Source of the DNA: CAZVFX01 sp964626565
GTDB taxonomy: Bacteria > Myxococcota_A > UBA9042 > CAIXZC01
Length of the DNA stretch: 64,000 nt
Assembly: GCA_964626565.1 (NCBI GenBank)
Contig: CAZVFX010000019.1
Coordinates: forward strand, 1 to 64,000
Direction: 5' to 3'
Part shown: positions 44,183 through 51,507 of the stretch, piece after piece
Layout: every line of letters starts with the position of its first letter
Numbering within the stretch: the stretch's first letter is position 1
Made by a program: the position numbers and the translations under genes
Notes under the pieces: model-generated
Seen by the model: the letters and a program-made list of their open reading frames with translations, nothing else
Databases searched by the model: none
What the model was told of the DNA's origin: nothing

Positions 44183-45367
44183 CTGCTGGGACGGCTGTTG
44201 GCGGTGGTCCTTTCCGCATCTCTTTCGGCCTGCGCCGATGACGGTGGGGGCGGCGGACCGGGGTGGCAGGAGATCGGTTTCTGGACCGAGGACACGGTGG
44301 CAAGGCCGTCTGTAGACAGCGTCCAGGACACCCAGACTCCCCCACCGCCGGCGCTGGCCTGCCTCCAGGGGGAAGACCCGCCTGCAGCCTCGGTGTTCTT
44401 CTCGAAGGGTTGCGCGCCCGCGGGCGCTTGTACGTGCGCTGAAGTTGATCTGGGCGCAGTGGTTGCCCACTTTGTGAAGTCGGGTGAGGCCGATGTGGAT
44501 CTGTCGGTGATGGAGTTGCAGGACTTCAAGATCTCCAATGCGGCTATTGCCGCACACGAATCGGGCCGGTTGGTCAGGCTGGTGGTGGATGACGGCTATG
44601 CGGACCCCACCGACGAATTGGCGATTGGCGATCTGGTGGCTGCGGGGGTGCAGCCCAAGTCCGACGCTCCTCACAGCGACAAGATCATGCACCACAAGTT
44701 TGCCGTACTGGACGGCGAAACCGTGTTGATCTCATCGGGCAACTTCTCCACCTTTGACGCACTTTCCAACGCCAACAACCTCCTGGTCTTTCGGTCCCCG
44801 GACCTGGCGCAGATTCTAGTTCAGCGTTTTGACAACATGTGGTTCAACGGGGTGTTCCACACCGACGCCAACGCCGGCCCTCACCTGGCGCAGGTGAACG
44901 GGTACAAAGTCGAGATTCTCTTTGGCCCTTCGTGGAAGATGATCGACCGGTTGGTGGATGCGATAGAGAACGCTGAGCAGGCGATCCACTTCAGCATATT
45001 TGCGTTCACCCTTGACCAGGTGAAAGATGCGTTGCTGGCCCGTTGCGGTGAGGTGGAGATTCTGGGGGTTTACGACAAGGACCAGGGCAACGACGCCAAT
45101 TCGGTTGCCCCATGGGGATGGTGTGCGGGCGCCCAGATCAGATCGTCCCTGGTGCCGGGCAACGGATTCGGATTCAACAAACTGCACCACAAGCTCCTCA
45201 TCGTCGATCCGGCCCTTCCTGCGTCCGGGGTGGTGTTGACGGGCTCGGCCAACTGGTCGTACAGTGCTGCGACAAAAAACGACGAGACCATGGTAGTTCT
45301 CCACGACCCGAGTCTGATAGTTGAGTACGAATCGGAATTCCAGGCCCGTTTTGCCGAGGCCGAATAG
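44183..45367 (+). CDS. Phospholipase D-like lipoprotein
   Basis: About 394 residues. No ATG or GTG opens the frame in the right place. A CTG at 44183 with AGGA six bases upstream gives a proper signal (LLGRLLAVVLSASLSAC, lipobox LSAC), whereas the first TTG (44198) would lose its basic N-terminus. It begins just after the stop of the IPT/TIG gene, so it is probably co-translated. Two HKD motifs, HHKFAVLD and HHKLLIVD, each followed by SGNFS or GSANWS, show the PLD superfamily with both halves of the active site in one chain. Substrate (phospholipid, or nucleic acid as in Nuc-type enzymes) is unknown. Confidence 0.75.
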   Translation: MLGRLLAVVLSASLSACADDGGGGGPGWQEIGFWTEDTVARPSVDSVQDTQTPPPPALACLQGEDPPAASVFFSKGCAPAGACTCAEVDLGAVVAHFVKSGEADVDLSVMELQDFKISNAAIAAHESGRLVRLVVDDGYADPTDELAIGDLVAAGVQPKSDAPHSDKIMHHKFAVLDGETVLISSGNFSTFDALSNANNLLVFRSPDLAQILVQRFDNMWFNGVFHTDANAGPHLAQVNGYKVEILFGPSWKMIDRLVDAIENAEQAIHFSIFAFTLDQVKDALLARCGEVEILGVYDKDQGNDANSVAPWGWCAGAQIRSSLVPGNGFGFNKLHHKLLIVDPALPASGVVLTGSANWSYSAATKNDETMVVLHDPSLIVEYESEFQARFAEAE

Positions 45368-45389
45368 CTGTCCGGCTAGTCGAGTGGCA

Positions 45390-45401
45390 GGGGTATTTTT
45401 G
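45390..45401 (+). repeat. 12-base element shared with the upstream region of the IPT/TIG gene
   Basis: GGGGTATTTTTG occurs here and at 40006-40017, in two intergenic regions that precede lipoprotein genes. It may be a shared control element or chance. Confidence 0.3.
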
Positions 45402-45417
45402 CGAAACTGTTTTGGTC

Positions 45418-45446
45418 TTGACACGGTTTTGGCGCTGCAATATACT
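45418..45446 (+). promoter_or_regulatory. Strong sigma-70-type promoter
   Basis: Perfect TTGACA, 17 bases, TATACT (five of six), about 50 bases before the ATG of the repeat lipoprotein gene; it is one of the best promoter matches in the window and predicts high expression. Confidence 0.75.
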
Positions 45447-45496
45447 CGGCGCTGAATATACGGTTTTATTGAAAAACCTAGAAGGAGGAGACAGCC

Positions 45497-46383
45497 ATGA
45501 GAGGGAAATTGTTTGTCATTCTGGTTCTTGCAATGTTTGTCGTGGGCGTGAGCTCGTGCGGCAAGAAGGGCGAGGAGAAGAAGGAAGAAGGCAAGAAGAC
45601 GGAGCAGGTCAAGAAGAAGGGCGAGGAAGAAGCCGCGCCTGCGGACGAGAAGACTGAGAAGAAGGCGGAAGAGGAAAAGGCTGAAGAGAAGCCTGCCGAG
45701 GAAGCCGCTCCTGCCGAAGAAAAGGCAGAGGAGAAGCCGGCTGAGGAGGCCGCTCCCGCTGAAGAAAAGGCAGAAGAGAAACCGGCTGAGGAAGCCGCTC
45801 CTGCCGAAGAAAAGGCAGAAGAGAAGCCGGCTGAAGAAGCCGCTCCTGCCGAAGAAAAGGCAGAGGAGAAACCGGCTGAGGAAGCCGCTCCCGCCGAAGC
45901 AGCAGCTGAGGAGAAGCCGGCTGAAGNNNNNNNNNNNNNNNNNNNNNNNNNNNNNNNNNNNNNNNNNNNNNNNNNNNNNNNNNNNNNNNNNNNNNNNNNN
46001 NNNNNNNNNNNNNNNNNNNNNNNNNNCCGGCTGAGGAAGCCGCTCCCGCCGAAGCAGCAGCTGAGGAGAAGCCGGCTGAAGAAGCCGCTCCCGCCGAAGC
46101 AGCAGCCGAGTAGAAACCGGCTGAGGCCGCCGCCGCTGGCGCCTCCGCGTGCGACAAGTATGCGAAGTGCTGCAACGACTACGCAGACGCACTCGGGAAA
46201 GTGCAGGGCGTTCCCGCCCAGGCCGTTGAGGCCACTAAGCAGGGTTGCGCGCAGGTCGAGCAGTTGAAGACCATGGGTGCGGCAGCCGATCAGGCTTGCC
46301 AGCAGGCCCTGGATGCAATGGGCCAGGCCGCGGCCGCCTACAAGGCGATGCCGGGCTTTGCAATGCCGGAGAGCTGCAACTAG
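45497..46383 (+). CDS. Lys/Glu/Ala/Pro-repeat lipoprotein, interrupted by assembly gap and an in-frame TAG
   Basis: The ATG has GGAGGAG upstream. A lipobox VSSCGKK gives lipidated Cys. The middle is a 15-residue repeat near EKAEEKPAEEAAPAE (45 bp), then a variant with AAAEEKPAEEAAPAE. A run of 100 N (45927-46026) hides part of it, so true length and frame are unknown. After the gap the frame runs into TAG at 46111 where sister repeats have GAG, then continues to 46383 with a Cys-containing helical domain (SACDKYAKCCNDY, QGCAQVEQL, ESCN). I read this as one gene with a gap and a point error or mutation. The stalk could span the periplasm, with the C-terminal domain acting at its end. Strong promoter upstream. 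Confidence 0.6.
45666..46125 (+). repeat. 45-bp tandem repeat array in the lipoprotein gene
   Basis: Repeated GAAGAAAAGGCAGAGGAGAA-type units coding for 15 residues of Lys/Glu/Ala/Pro, nearly identical between copies on both sides of the gap. Copy number is unresolved because the assembly breaks inside it. Confidence 0.85.
45927..46026. other. Assembly gap of 100 N
   Basis: Exactly 100 unknown bases, the conventional size for a gap of unknown length, inside the repeat array. Confidence 0.99.
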
Positions 46384-46540
46384 AGTCGCACGTCGATTCG
46401 TACCCGACGACCCAGATTGAGTGCAGGTCCCGTGGTGCGTAACAGTTGTTGCTCGTGCACAACCTGAACGTATCCGACGGCCTGTATGCCCCGATGGCTG
46501 CTCCTTTGGTGGTTTTCGGGAGATTAAAGTTGTAGAATTA

Positions 46541-46576
46541 CATTCGGGGAGCCCCTCAACCGGGGTTCCCCGAATG
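46541..46576. terminator. Long GC-rich hairpin
   Basis: 15-base arms (CATTCGGGGAGCCCC and GGGGTTCCCCGAATG) pair with one mismatch around loop TCAACC. No strong U-run follows, so it may be a factor-assisted terminator, an RNA-stabilising hairpin or a protein-binding palindrome. It lies in the 278-base gap after the repeat lipoprotein gene. Confidence 0.5.
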
Positions 46577-46592
46577 TCGTATTGAGTATTCA

Positions 46593-46628
46593 GGGCCGGA
46601 AGCAGATTGCGTTTCGGCCCTCTCTATT
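46593..46628 (+). terminator. Second hairpin followed by a U-rich tract
   Basis: GGGCCGGAA pairs with TTTCGGCCC (one G-U pair) around a 10-base loop, followed by TCTCTATT. A weak intrinsic terminator is possible, just before the next lipoprotein gene. Confidence 0.4.
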
Positions 46629-46661
46629 TGAATTGTCCTGCTGCGCCTGTGGAGGTTTCTC

Positions 46662-47285
46662 ATGCGCTTCCCCTTTCTTTCCGGTTCAGGCATCGCAACG
46701 GTAGCGGTCCTTGCCGCCTTGTGCCTGCCTCTGTCGGTCGCCGGATGCAAGAAGGAGAAGCCCGCCTCCAAAACCGCGGGCAAGAAACAAGAAGCTCCTG
46801 CGGAAAAACCCGTACCCGCGCCCACGCCCGACGAGCCTGAGACCACAACCGAGCCCGTAGCTGCGGCTAGCGTGGACGCGGTCGCCGAGCCGGCGAACCC
46901 GGATGTGAAAGCGGAAGTTGCTGGCCCGGAAAAGGCTGAACCGCCTGCCGCAGGCACACCGTCCGCCGACGCGGTCCCGCCCCCGGCGATCGACCTCGAC
47001 CGGCTACGCAAGGTGTTTGTGGCGCTATGGTGTGCGGAACAGAGGGGAGCCAGCCCTGAAGAAGTGTTGAAGATCTACCATCAGTTCGATTACCCGCCCT
47101 TGGAAAACTGGTACGACATCTGGAGCCGGGCGGTGATCTCTCCCGGCTGGGCGCAGTCGATTCTCCAGGAGGCGCGTGCAACCTGCCCGCCACCTGACGA
47201 TGGACCGGAAGTGGACCCCACGAAGGTGTTGGACAATCTGCCCGTTCCTTCCGGGGCGGCAGAGCCGACAGCCCCCGAGAAGTAG
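46662..47285 (+). CDS. Lipoprotein of unknown function
   Basis: 207 residues; GGAGG before the ATG. A lipobox-like SVAGC at about residue 29 is followed by KKEK and a Pro/Ala/Glu-rich linker (PAEKPVPAPTPDEPETTTEP), then a small helical domain from about 108 (DLDRLRKVFVALWCAEQRGASPEEVLKIYHQF, WYDIW, ATCPPP) with two Cys. No family was recognised. pdxA begins three bases after its stop, so they share a transcript. Confidence 0.6.
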   Translation: MRFPFLSGSGIATVAVLAALCLPLSVAGCKKEKPASKTAGKKQEAPAEKPVPAPTPDEPETTTEPVAAASVDAVAEPANPDVKAEVAGPEKAEPPAAGTPSADAVPPPAIDLDRLRKVFVALWCAEQRGASPEEVLKIYHQFDYPPLENWYDIWSRAVISPGWAQSILQEARATCPPPDDGPEVDPTKVLDNLPVPSGAAEPTAPEK

Positions 47286-47288
47286 TCC

Positions 47289-48302
47289 TTGCAAACAACC
47301 GAAGTGATCGTTACTGCGGGGGACCCCGCCGGGGTGGGCCCTGAGATCCTGGTCTCGGTGCTGGGCGCAGCAGACCGGCCACCGCCCGGGATCACCCTCG
47401 TCTGCGATGGCGACCTCCTGGCTGCCACCGCGCAGCGCCTCGCCTCTCTGTCCCCTGAATTCGAGGAAACGGTCCGGCGCTTCCGCAACCGGCTGAATGG
47501 GGAGATCGAGGTGCTGGAGCCGACTGCGAAAGCTGCCCCATTCAACCCCGGAGTGTGGGCCCCCGACAACGTGCCCTTTATCCGGGAGTCTCTTGCCGAG
47601 GGGCTTGCCATCGCCCGGCAAAGAGGGGCCGCGCTGGTGACCGGCCCTTCGGATAAACGGTTTTTCGTCGCGGAGGGACTCGCACATTCCGGTCACACTG
47701 AATACCTGGCCCAGCTAGCCGGTGAGCAAGCCCCGGTGATGCTGTTCGACGGCGGCTCGCACCGCACAGCCGTGCTGACAAGGCACATCCCCCTTCGGCA
47801 GGTGGCGTCCAGGGTAACCCCGGATAGGCTGCGCCGGGGTGCGCAACTGGCCGCGCAATACGTCCGGGCGGTGGAAGGCGACCACCCCCGCCCCGTCGCA
47901 ATCGCGGGGCTTGACCCCCATTGCGGCGAATGGGGGGCTTCCTCCGGCACAGACCTGGAGGTCGCGGGGTGGGTGCGGACCCTGACGGACGAGGGCGTAC
48001 CGATTGAAGGGCCGTTCCCGGCCGACACTCTGTTTGTTGCCGGGCGCTGGGAACGATACGGCGTGGTGCTCTGCTGGTATCATGACCAGGGGATGATACC
48101 GGTGAAGCTCAACTCGTTTTCACAAGCGGTGAACGTGACTCTGGGGTTACCCGTGGCGCGGTGCGCACCTGCGCACGGAGTTGCCTATGACATCGCCGGT
48201 ACGGGCCGCGCAGATACCGGGTCCTTTCGCCGGGCCATCCATCTGGCCGGCTCTCCGGGCATCACAAACCTCACAACATCAACGAATCCCTTGCCCGCGT
48301 GA
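47289..48302 (+). CDS. pdxA: 4-hydroxythreonine-4-phosphate dehydrogenase
   Basis: 337 residues from a TTG three bases after the preceding stop. Family motifs: TAGDPAGVGPEI at the N-terminus, VTGPSDK, GHTEYLAQL with the metal-binding His, GLDPHCGEWG, and CWYHDQGMIPVKL with the second and third metal ligands, then GTGRAD. The NAD-dependent enzyme oxidises and decarboxylates 4-phospho-hydroxy-threonine in the DXP-dependent vitamin B6 route. No other pyridoxal genes are nearby. Confidence 0.92.
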   Translation: MQTTEVIVTAGDPAGVGPEILVSVLGAADRPPPGITLVCDGDLLAATAQRLASLSPEFEETVRRFRNRLNGEIEVLEPTAKAAPFNPGVWAPDNVPFIRESLAEGLAIARQRGAALVTGPSDKRFFVAEGLAHSGHTEYLAQLAGEQAPVMLFDGGSHRTAVLTRHIPLRQVASRVTPDRLRRGAQLAAQYVRAVEGDHPRPVAIAGLDPHCGEWGASSGTDLEVAGWVRTLTDEGVPIEGPFPADTLFVAGRWERYGVVLCWYHDQGMIPVKLNSFSQAVNVTLGLPVARCAPAHGVAYDIAGTGRADTGSFRRAIHLAGSPGITNLTTSTNPLPA

Positions 48303-48457
48303 TACATAGACGTTAAGCTAGAATTGTAAGACAGTACTGGCAGAGGAATATGAAAAATTTGCATAGGAGGAAACTCTTTATTCGCTAATTTTCGCAAAAA
48401 GCCCCGCTTCTGCCCGCTGAAACCGTGGTTTTTGAGGCTTTACCGCCGGTCGAGGGA

Positions 48458-48473
48458 TGGCATGGAACTTGCT
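48458..48473 (+). promoter_or_regulatory. Sigma-54 promoter of the minor pilin operon
   Basis: TGGCATG, four bases, TTGCT: the invariant GG and GC are present with correct 10-base separation, and it closely matches TGGCACG-N4-TTGCA. It ends about 46 bases before the first pilin start. In Myxococcus and Pseudomonas, pilA transcription uses RpoN with PilR, which fits. Confidence 0.7.
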
Positions 48474-48519
48474 TCATATTGCCGAGGATGTGTGCCTGGG
48501 TGGCAGAGGTATCATTGAG

Positions 48520-49125
48520 ATGAAAGCCTTGAGAAAAATTAGCAGCGAGAGACCCTTTGAGCGGGGTTTCTCTCTCCTTGAGGCCGCCATCGTCCTCGTC
48601 ATAATCGCCGTCATGGCGATTGTGTCCGTACCTGCAATCGTAAACACCCTGACCTACCAAAAGCTCTTGAGCGCCTCAGACGCTTTTGTCAACCAGGCCG
48701 AATTCGCCAGGGTACAGGCGGCAGCTCGGAATCGTGCGTACGAGTTCCATGTCGACCTTTCAGACGGAATTAACAGCGGGGCCATCATCCTGAATGAGGG
48801 GATCGGCGCCGCCTGTACCCAGGCCAGCTTCAATCCGGACTACGGAGCGCTCCAGGATATTCGCAATCGCGATTATGCCGGGAGCCATCCTACCGTGCGT
48901 ATAGAATCTGTCCTGCCTCAGAACCTGACGTCCACCAGCCTCTGTTTCAAGCCTGACGGCAGAGTCTATCGGGTAGACACCCGGGAGCCGGTGGAGTCGG
49001 TAGCTGCGGGTTATGCTGCGGGTGAAGCGATCTTCACCCTCCGTCTGTATACGGCGGAAGGGTTGGCCACCGACCACTCGCGTACGATAATCATCCCCTA
49101 CAACGGGATACCGAAGGTGCGATGA
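48520..49125 (+). CDS. FimT/GspH-like minor pilin
   Basis: 201 residues from the ATG at 48520; the longer frame starts inside the promoter. A type III (prepilin) signal is present: basic leader RKISSERPFERG, cleavage after Gly, then FSLLEAAIVLVIIAVMAIVSVPAIV with Glu at position 5 of the mature helix. The rest has the pseudopilin head with a Cys pair (GAACTQ and SLCFKP) and a beta-rich end. It probably primes or tips the type IV pilus with the proteins that follow. Its stop overlaps the start of pilV (ATGA). Confidence 0.85.
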   Translation: MKALRKISSERPFERGFSLLEAAIVLVIIAVMAIVSVPAIVNTLTYQKLLSASDAFVNQAEFARVQAAARNRAYEFHVDLSDGINSGAIILNEGIGAACTQASFNPDYGALQDIRNRDYAGSHPTVRIESVLPQNLTSTSLCFKPDGRVYRVDTREPVESVAAGYAAGEAIFTLRLYTAEGLATDHSRTIIIPYNGIPKVR

Positions 49126-49727
49126 AGCAGAGGGTAAAGACGAGGTCTGGAGGTTATTCGCTGGTGGAGGTCCTTATTGTGATCGTCATCACCACCGTCG
49201 GATTCCTCTCCCTCATCAACCTGCAGATCGGCACTTTGCACGCGGTGGGTGCGACCAAGAACATGATGCAGGCTGTCAATATGGCCGAACACTTCATCGA
49301 AACGCTAAAAGCCGAAGCGGTGGAGTGGAACCAGGATGCCACCATGATGATGGCGGCTCCCCTGAGCTTCCCCAATCTGAGATTCGTGGGCAACCCGGTC
49401 GCAGGGGGCAGCAGCGGGTGGGTCAGAGGTTACCTCTCCCTCAACACGGACAAGCGGGTGGGTCCCCTGGGGAACAACCCGGTAGTTGACGGAGGGATCG
49501 CCAACGAGATTCGGCCCAACCGGGAGCGCAAGTTCTGCCTCCACTACCGGCTTACCTGGGTGGTTCCCAACTATTTGATCCGCGCAGATGTGCGAGCCAT
49601 GTGGCTCAGAGACAACGCGAACATCGTTTTGTACCAGGATTGCCCCATCGGTATGGAGACCGACCTCGCCAACGTGTCGGCGGTGACGATGCCGGGGACG
49701 ATTATGCGAAACGTATTTGCACCATAG
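49122..49727 (+). CDS. pilV: Type IV pilus minor pilin PilV
   Basis: 201 residues, ATGA overlap with the previous gene. Prepilin leader RSGG then YSLVEVLIVIVITTVGFLSLINLQ, the standard N-methylation motif with Glu at +5. PilV-like features include LQIGTLHAVGATKNMMQAVNMAEHFIE. The globular head is beta-rich with Cys pairs (FCLHYR, YQDCPIG). Minor pilins of this type form the tip complex with PilW, PilX and PilY1. Confidence 0.85.
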   Translation: MKQRVKTRSGGYSLVEVLIVIVITTVGFLSLINLQIGTLHAVGATKNMMQAVNMAEHFIETLKAEAVEWNQDATMMMAAPLSFPNLRFVGNPVAGGSSGWVRGYLSLNTDKRVGPLGNNPVVDGGIANEIRPNRERKFCLHYRLTWVVPNYLIRADVRAMWLRDNANIVLYQDCPIGMETDLANVSAVTMPGTIMRNVFAP

Positions 49728-50912
49728 GTGAAGATGCTGAACGGACGCGCAAATAAAGGTTTCACGCTGGTCGAGTTGATGGTGACCCTTGTACTCGCCA
49801 TCGTGATAGTAGGCGCGCTGTACATGATCTATACCCAGAGCGTGTCCGCCTACCGCATGGAGAACCAGTACCTGGACATGCAGGAGCGTGTGCGGTTCGG
49901 CCTGGAGCACCTGAAGCGTGACCTTCGCCGGGCCGGTTTCCTCGCCACGCCCAACAGCGCCATCGACCAGGACGTGTGCCCCAAGCCGGCATTCGACCTG
50001 CGGGCGGTGACCCTGACCACCGGTCCGGGGGCGGGTTCAGTATTCGAGCCGTCCCCGGGCGCCAATCCCAACGTGGAGCCCACCGCCATCGTGCTGTTCG
50101 GTGACTTCTTCTCCGGCCGTGTGTTCCAAACCGCGGGGATCCAGGGAAACAGGATCTTCCTGGTGGAGAACGTCAACCTGCCCGGCTGTGAGGTTGACCC
50201 TGCCACCAGCAACGTGGTCTGCATCAACGAAGTCGAGTACAATCGGGTGTTCAACAGCAACCGGTATTTGCGAATCATGACCCAGGACCAGTTCGAGGTT
50301 CTGATCCCGATCCAGTCAGCAAACTTCGCTGACAGAAGCGTCACAGTGACCCAAGCGGTGCCCATGGTATCCTCCGGTTCGCTGTGCGGAATCGTGGGCT
50401 TCGGCCAGGGGCTCGAAGTCAACGTGGCCGGCTTTGTGCGTTACCGCCTCGCCTTTGACACCAGGCCTAATGCCACCGTGGGCAAGACCGACCTGATTCG
50501 AGAGGAGTTGCAGGTGGATGGCGCCACGATCGTGCAAGGCAGCCAGCTCGTAATCGCTGACTATGTTGTGGACCTGCAGTTCTACGACTTCGGCTTCGAG
50601 CAGGGAACCCCGGCCACGGGGCCCAACATTGTACGGTTCCCCCTGGTGACCGACCTGAACAACCGACTTGGCGCCACCACGGCCGCGACGCCTCACGATT
50701 TGCGGTTCCTTACTGCGAAACTCACTGTCCGCACTGAGAATGAAGACCCGGGGTACTTTTTCGATCCCCGGCAGAGCCTTTTCGAGCCTCTCGAGGGGTT
50801 TGAAACCACCGATATGGAGGGAGCCTGCAGGACGTTGTCACTGGCCTCACGTGTGCAGCTTACTTCGTTGACGGTCAGAAACTTGAAACCTCAGGGCGGA
50901 GGAGGGCCATAG
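49728..50912 (+). CDS. pilW: Type IV pilus minor pilin PilW
   Basis: 394 residues; the GTG at 49728 directly abuts the pilV stop, with an ATG two codons later as an alternative. Prepilin motif GRANKG then FTLVELMVTLVLAIVIVGALYMIYTQS, followed by the helix YRMENQYLDMQERVRFGLEHLKRDLRRAGF typical of PilW. The long beta-rich head contains Cys pairs. In related systems PilW works with PilV and PilX to start pilus assembly and connect PilY1. Its stop overlaps the start of pilX. Confidence 0.87.
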   Translation: MKMLNGRANKGFTLVELMVTLVLAIVIVGALYMIYTQSVSAYRMENQYLDMQERVRFGLEHLKRDLRRAGFLATPNSAIDQDVCPKPAFDLRAVTLTTGPGAGSVFEPSPGANPNVEPTAIVLFGDFFSGRVFQTAGIQGNRIFLVENVNLPGCEVDPATSNVVCINEVEYNRVFNSNRYLRIMTQDQFEVLIPIQSANFADRSVTVTQAVPMVSSGSLCGIVGFGQGLEVNVAGFVRYRLAFDTRPNATVGKTDLIREELQVDGATIVQGSQLVIADYVVDLQFYDFGFEQGTPATGPNIVRFPLVTDLNNRLGATTAATPHDLRFLTAKLTVRTENEDPGYFFDPRQSLFEPLEGFETTDMEGACRTLSLASRVQLTSLTVRNLKPQGGGGP

Positions 50913-51490
50913 TGGCTACGAGCAAAAGAGCTGGACGCACCGGCCCTGTTGTCCGCAAGGGAGAAGAGGGGTCGATTCTCCTGGTTTCCCTTCTGGTACT
51001 GCTGGTGCTCACCGGGGTCGCCCTGATTGTGGTGCAGAACGTGAGTATGGAGTTGACCAACGTTGGTACCTTCCGGGTCGCGAAGCAGGGCTACTACCTC
51101 ACGGAAGCGGGATTGGCCGGGCCGTTGATGCTGGCCTCCCAGGACCAGAACCTGTTCCTGGGCGGTCTGGAGAAGAACGACTTCAAGGTGTACATGACCG
51201 ATATCGACAACAACTTCTTCGACTTCGACACCTGGGGCAGCTTCGGTCCCCAGTTTGCCGACCCCGACGCTGCGGCCTTCGTCACCTACTTCCACGACCC
51301 TGTGGACACCAAGCGGGTGCCGGGATTCTCGACGGTGGGGTTCTGTTATCGTAAGTACACGGTGACTTCAGACGGTTACCTTGGCAAGTCGGCGGTGCAG
51401 AATACCAACACCGCTGCAAATATTGAACACACGGCCCTGGCGAGATTCGTCTCGCACGTATACATGGGGCCGTTTCAGTGTGGGTTCTAG
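50912..51490 (+). CDS. pilX: Type IV pilus assembly protein PilX
   Basis: 192 residues from a GTG sharing its first base with the stop of pilW (TAGTG). Leader VVRKGEEG then SILLVSLLVLLVLTGVALIVVQ, a PilX-like sequence that keeps the hydrophobic helix but lacks the usual Glu five residues after cleavage, then SMELTNVGTFRVAKQGYYLTEAGLA. Head is small with C-terminal Cys residues (GFCYRKY, QCGF). It completes the minor pilin set before PilY1. Confidence 0.8.
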   Translation: MATSKRAGRTGPVVRKGEEGSILLVSLLVLLVLTGVALIVVQNVSMELTNVGTFRVAKQGYYLTEAGLAGPLMLASQDQNLFLGGLEKNDFKVYMTDIDNNFFDFDTWGSFGPQFADPDAAAFVTYFHDPVDTKRVPGFSTVGFCYRKYTVTSDGYLGKSAVQNTNTAANIEHTALARFVSHVYMGPFQCGF

Positions 51491-51507
51491 ATGGGTGGGG
51501 TGGAATT

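Noticed and set aside
46111..46113. TAG decoded as pyrrolysine
   Set aside because: It lies in a low-complexity repeat next to an assembly gap, and sister repeats have GAG; a base error or mutation is simpler. No pyrrolysine genes are visible.
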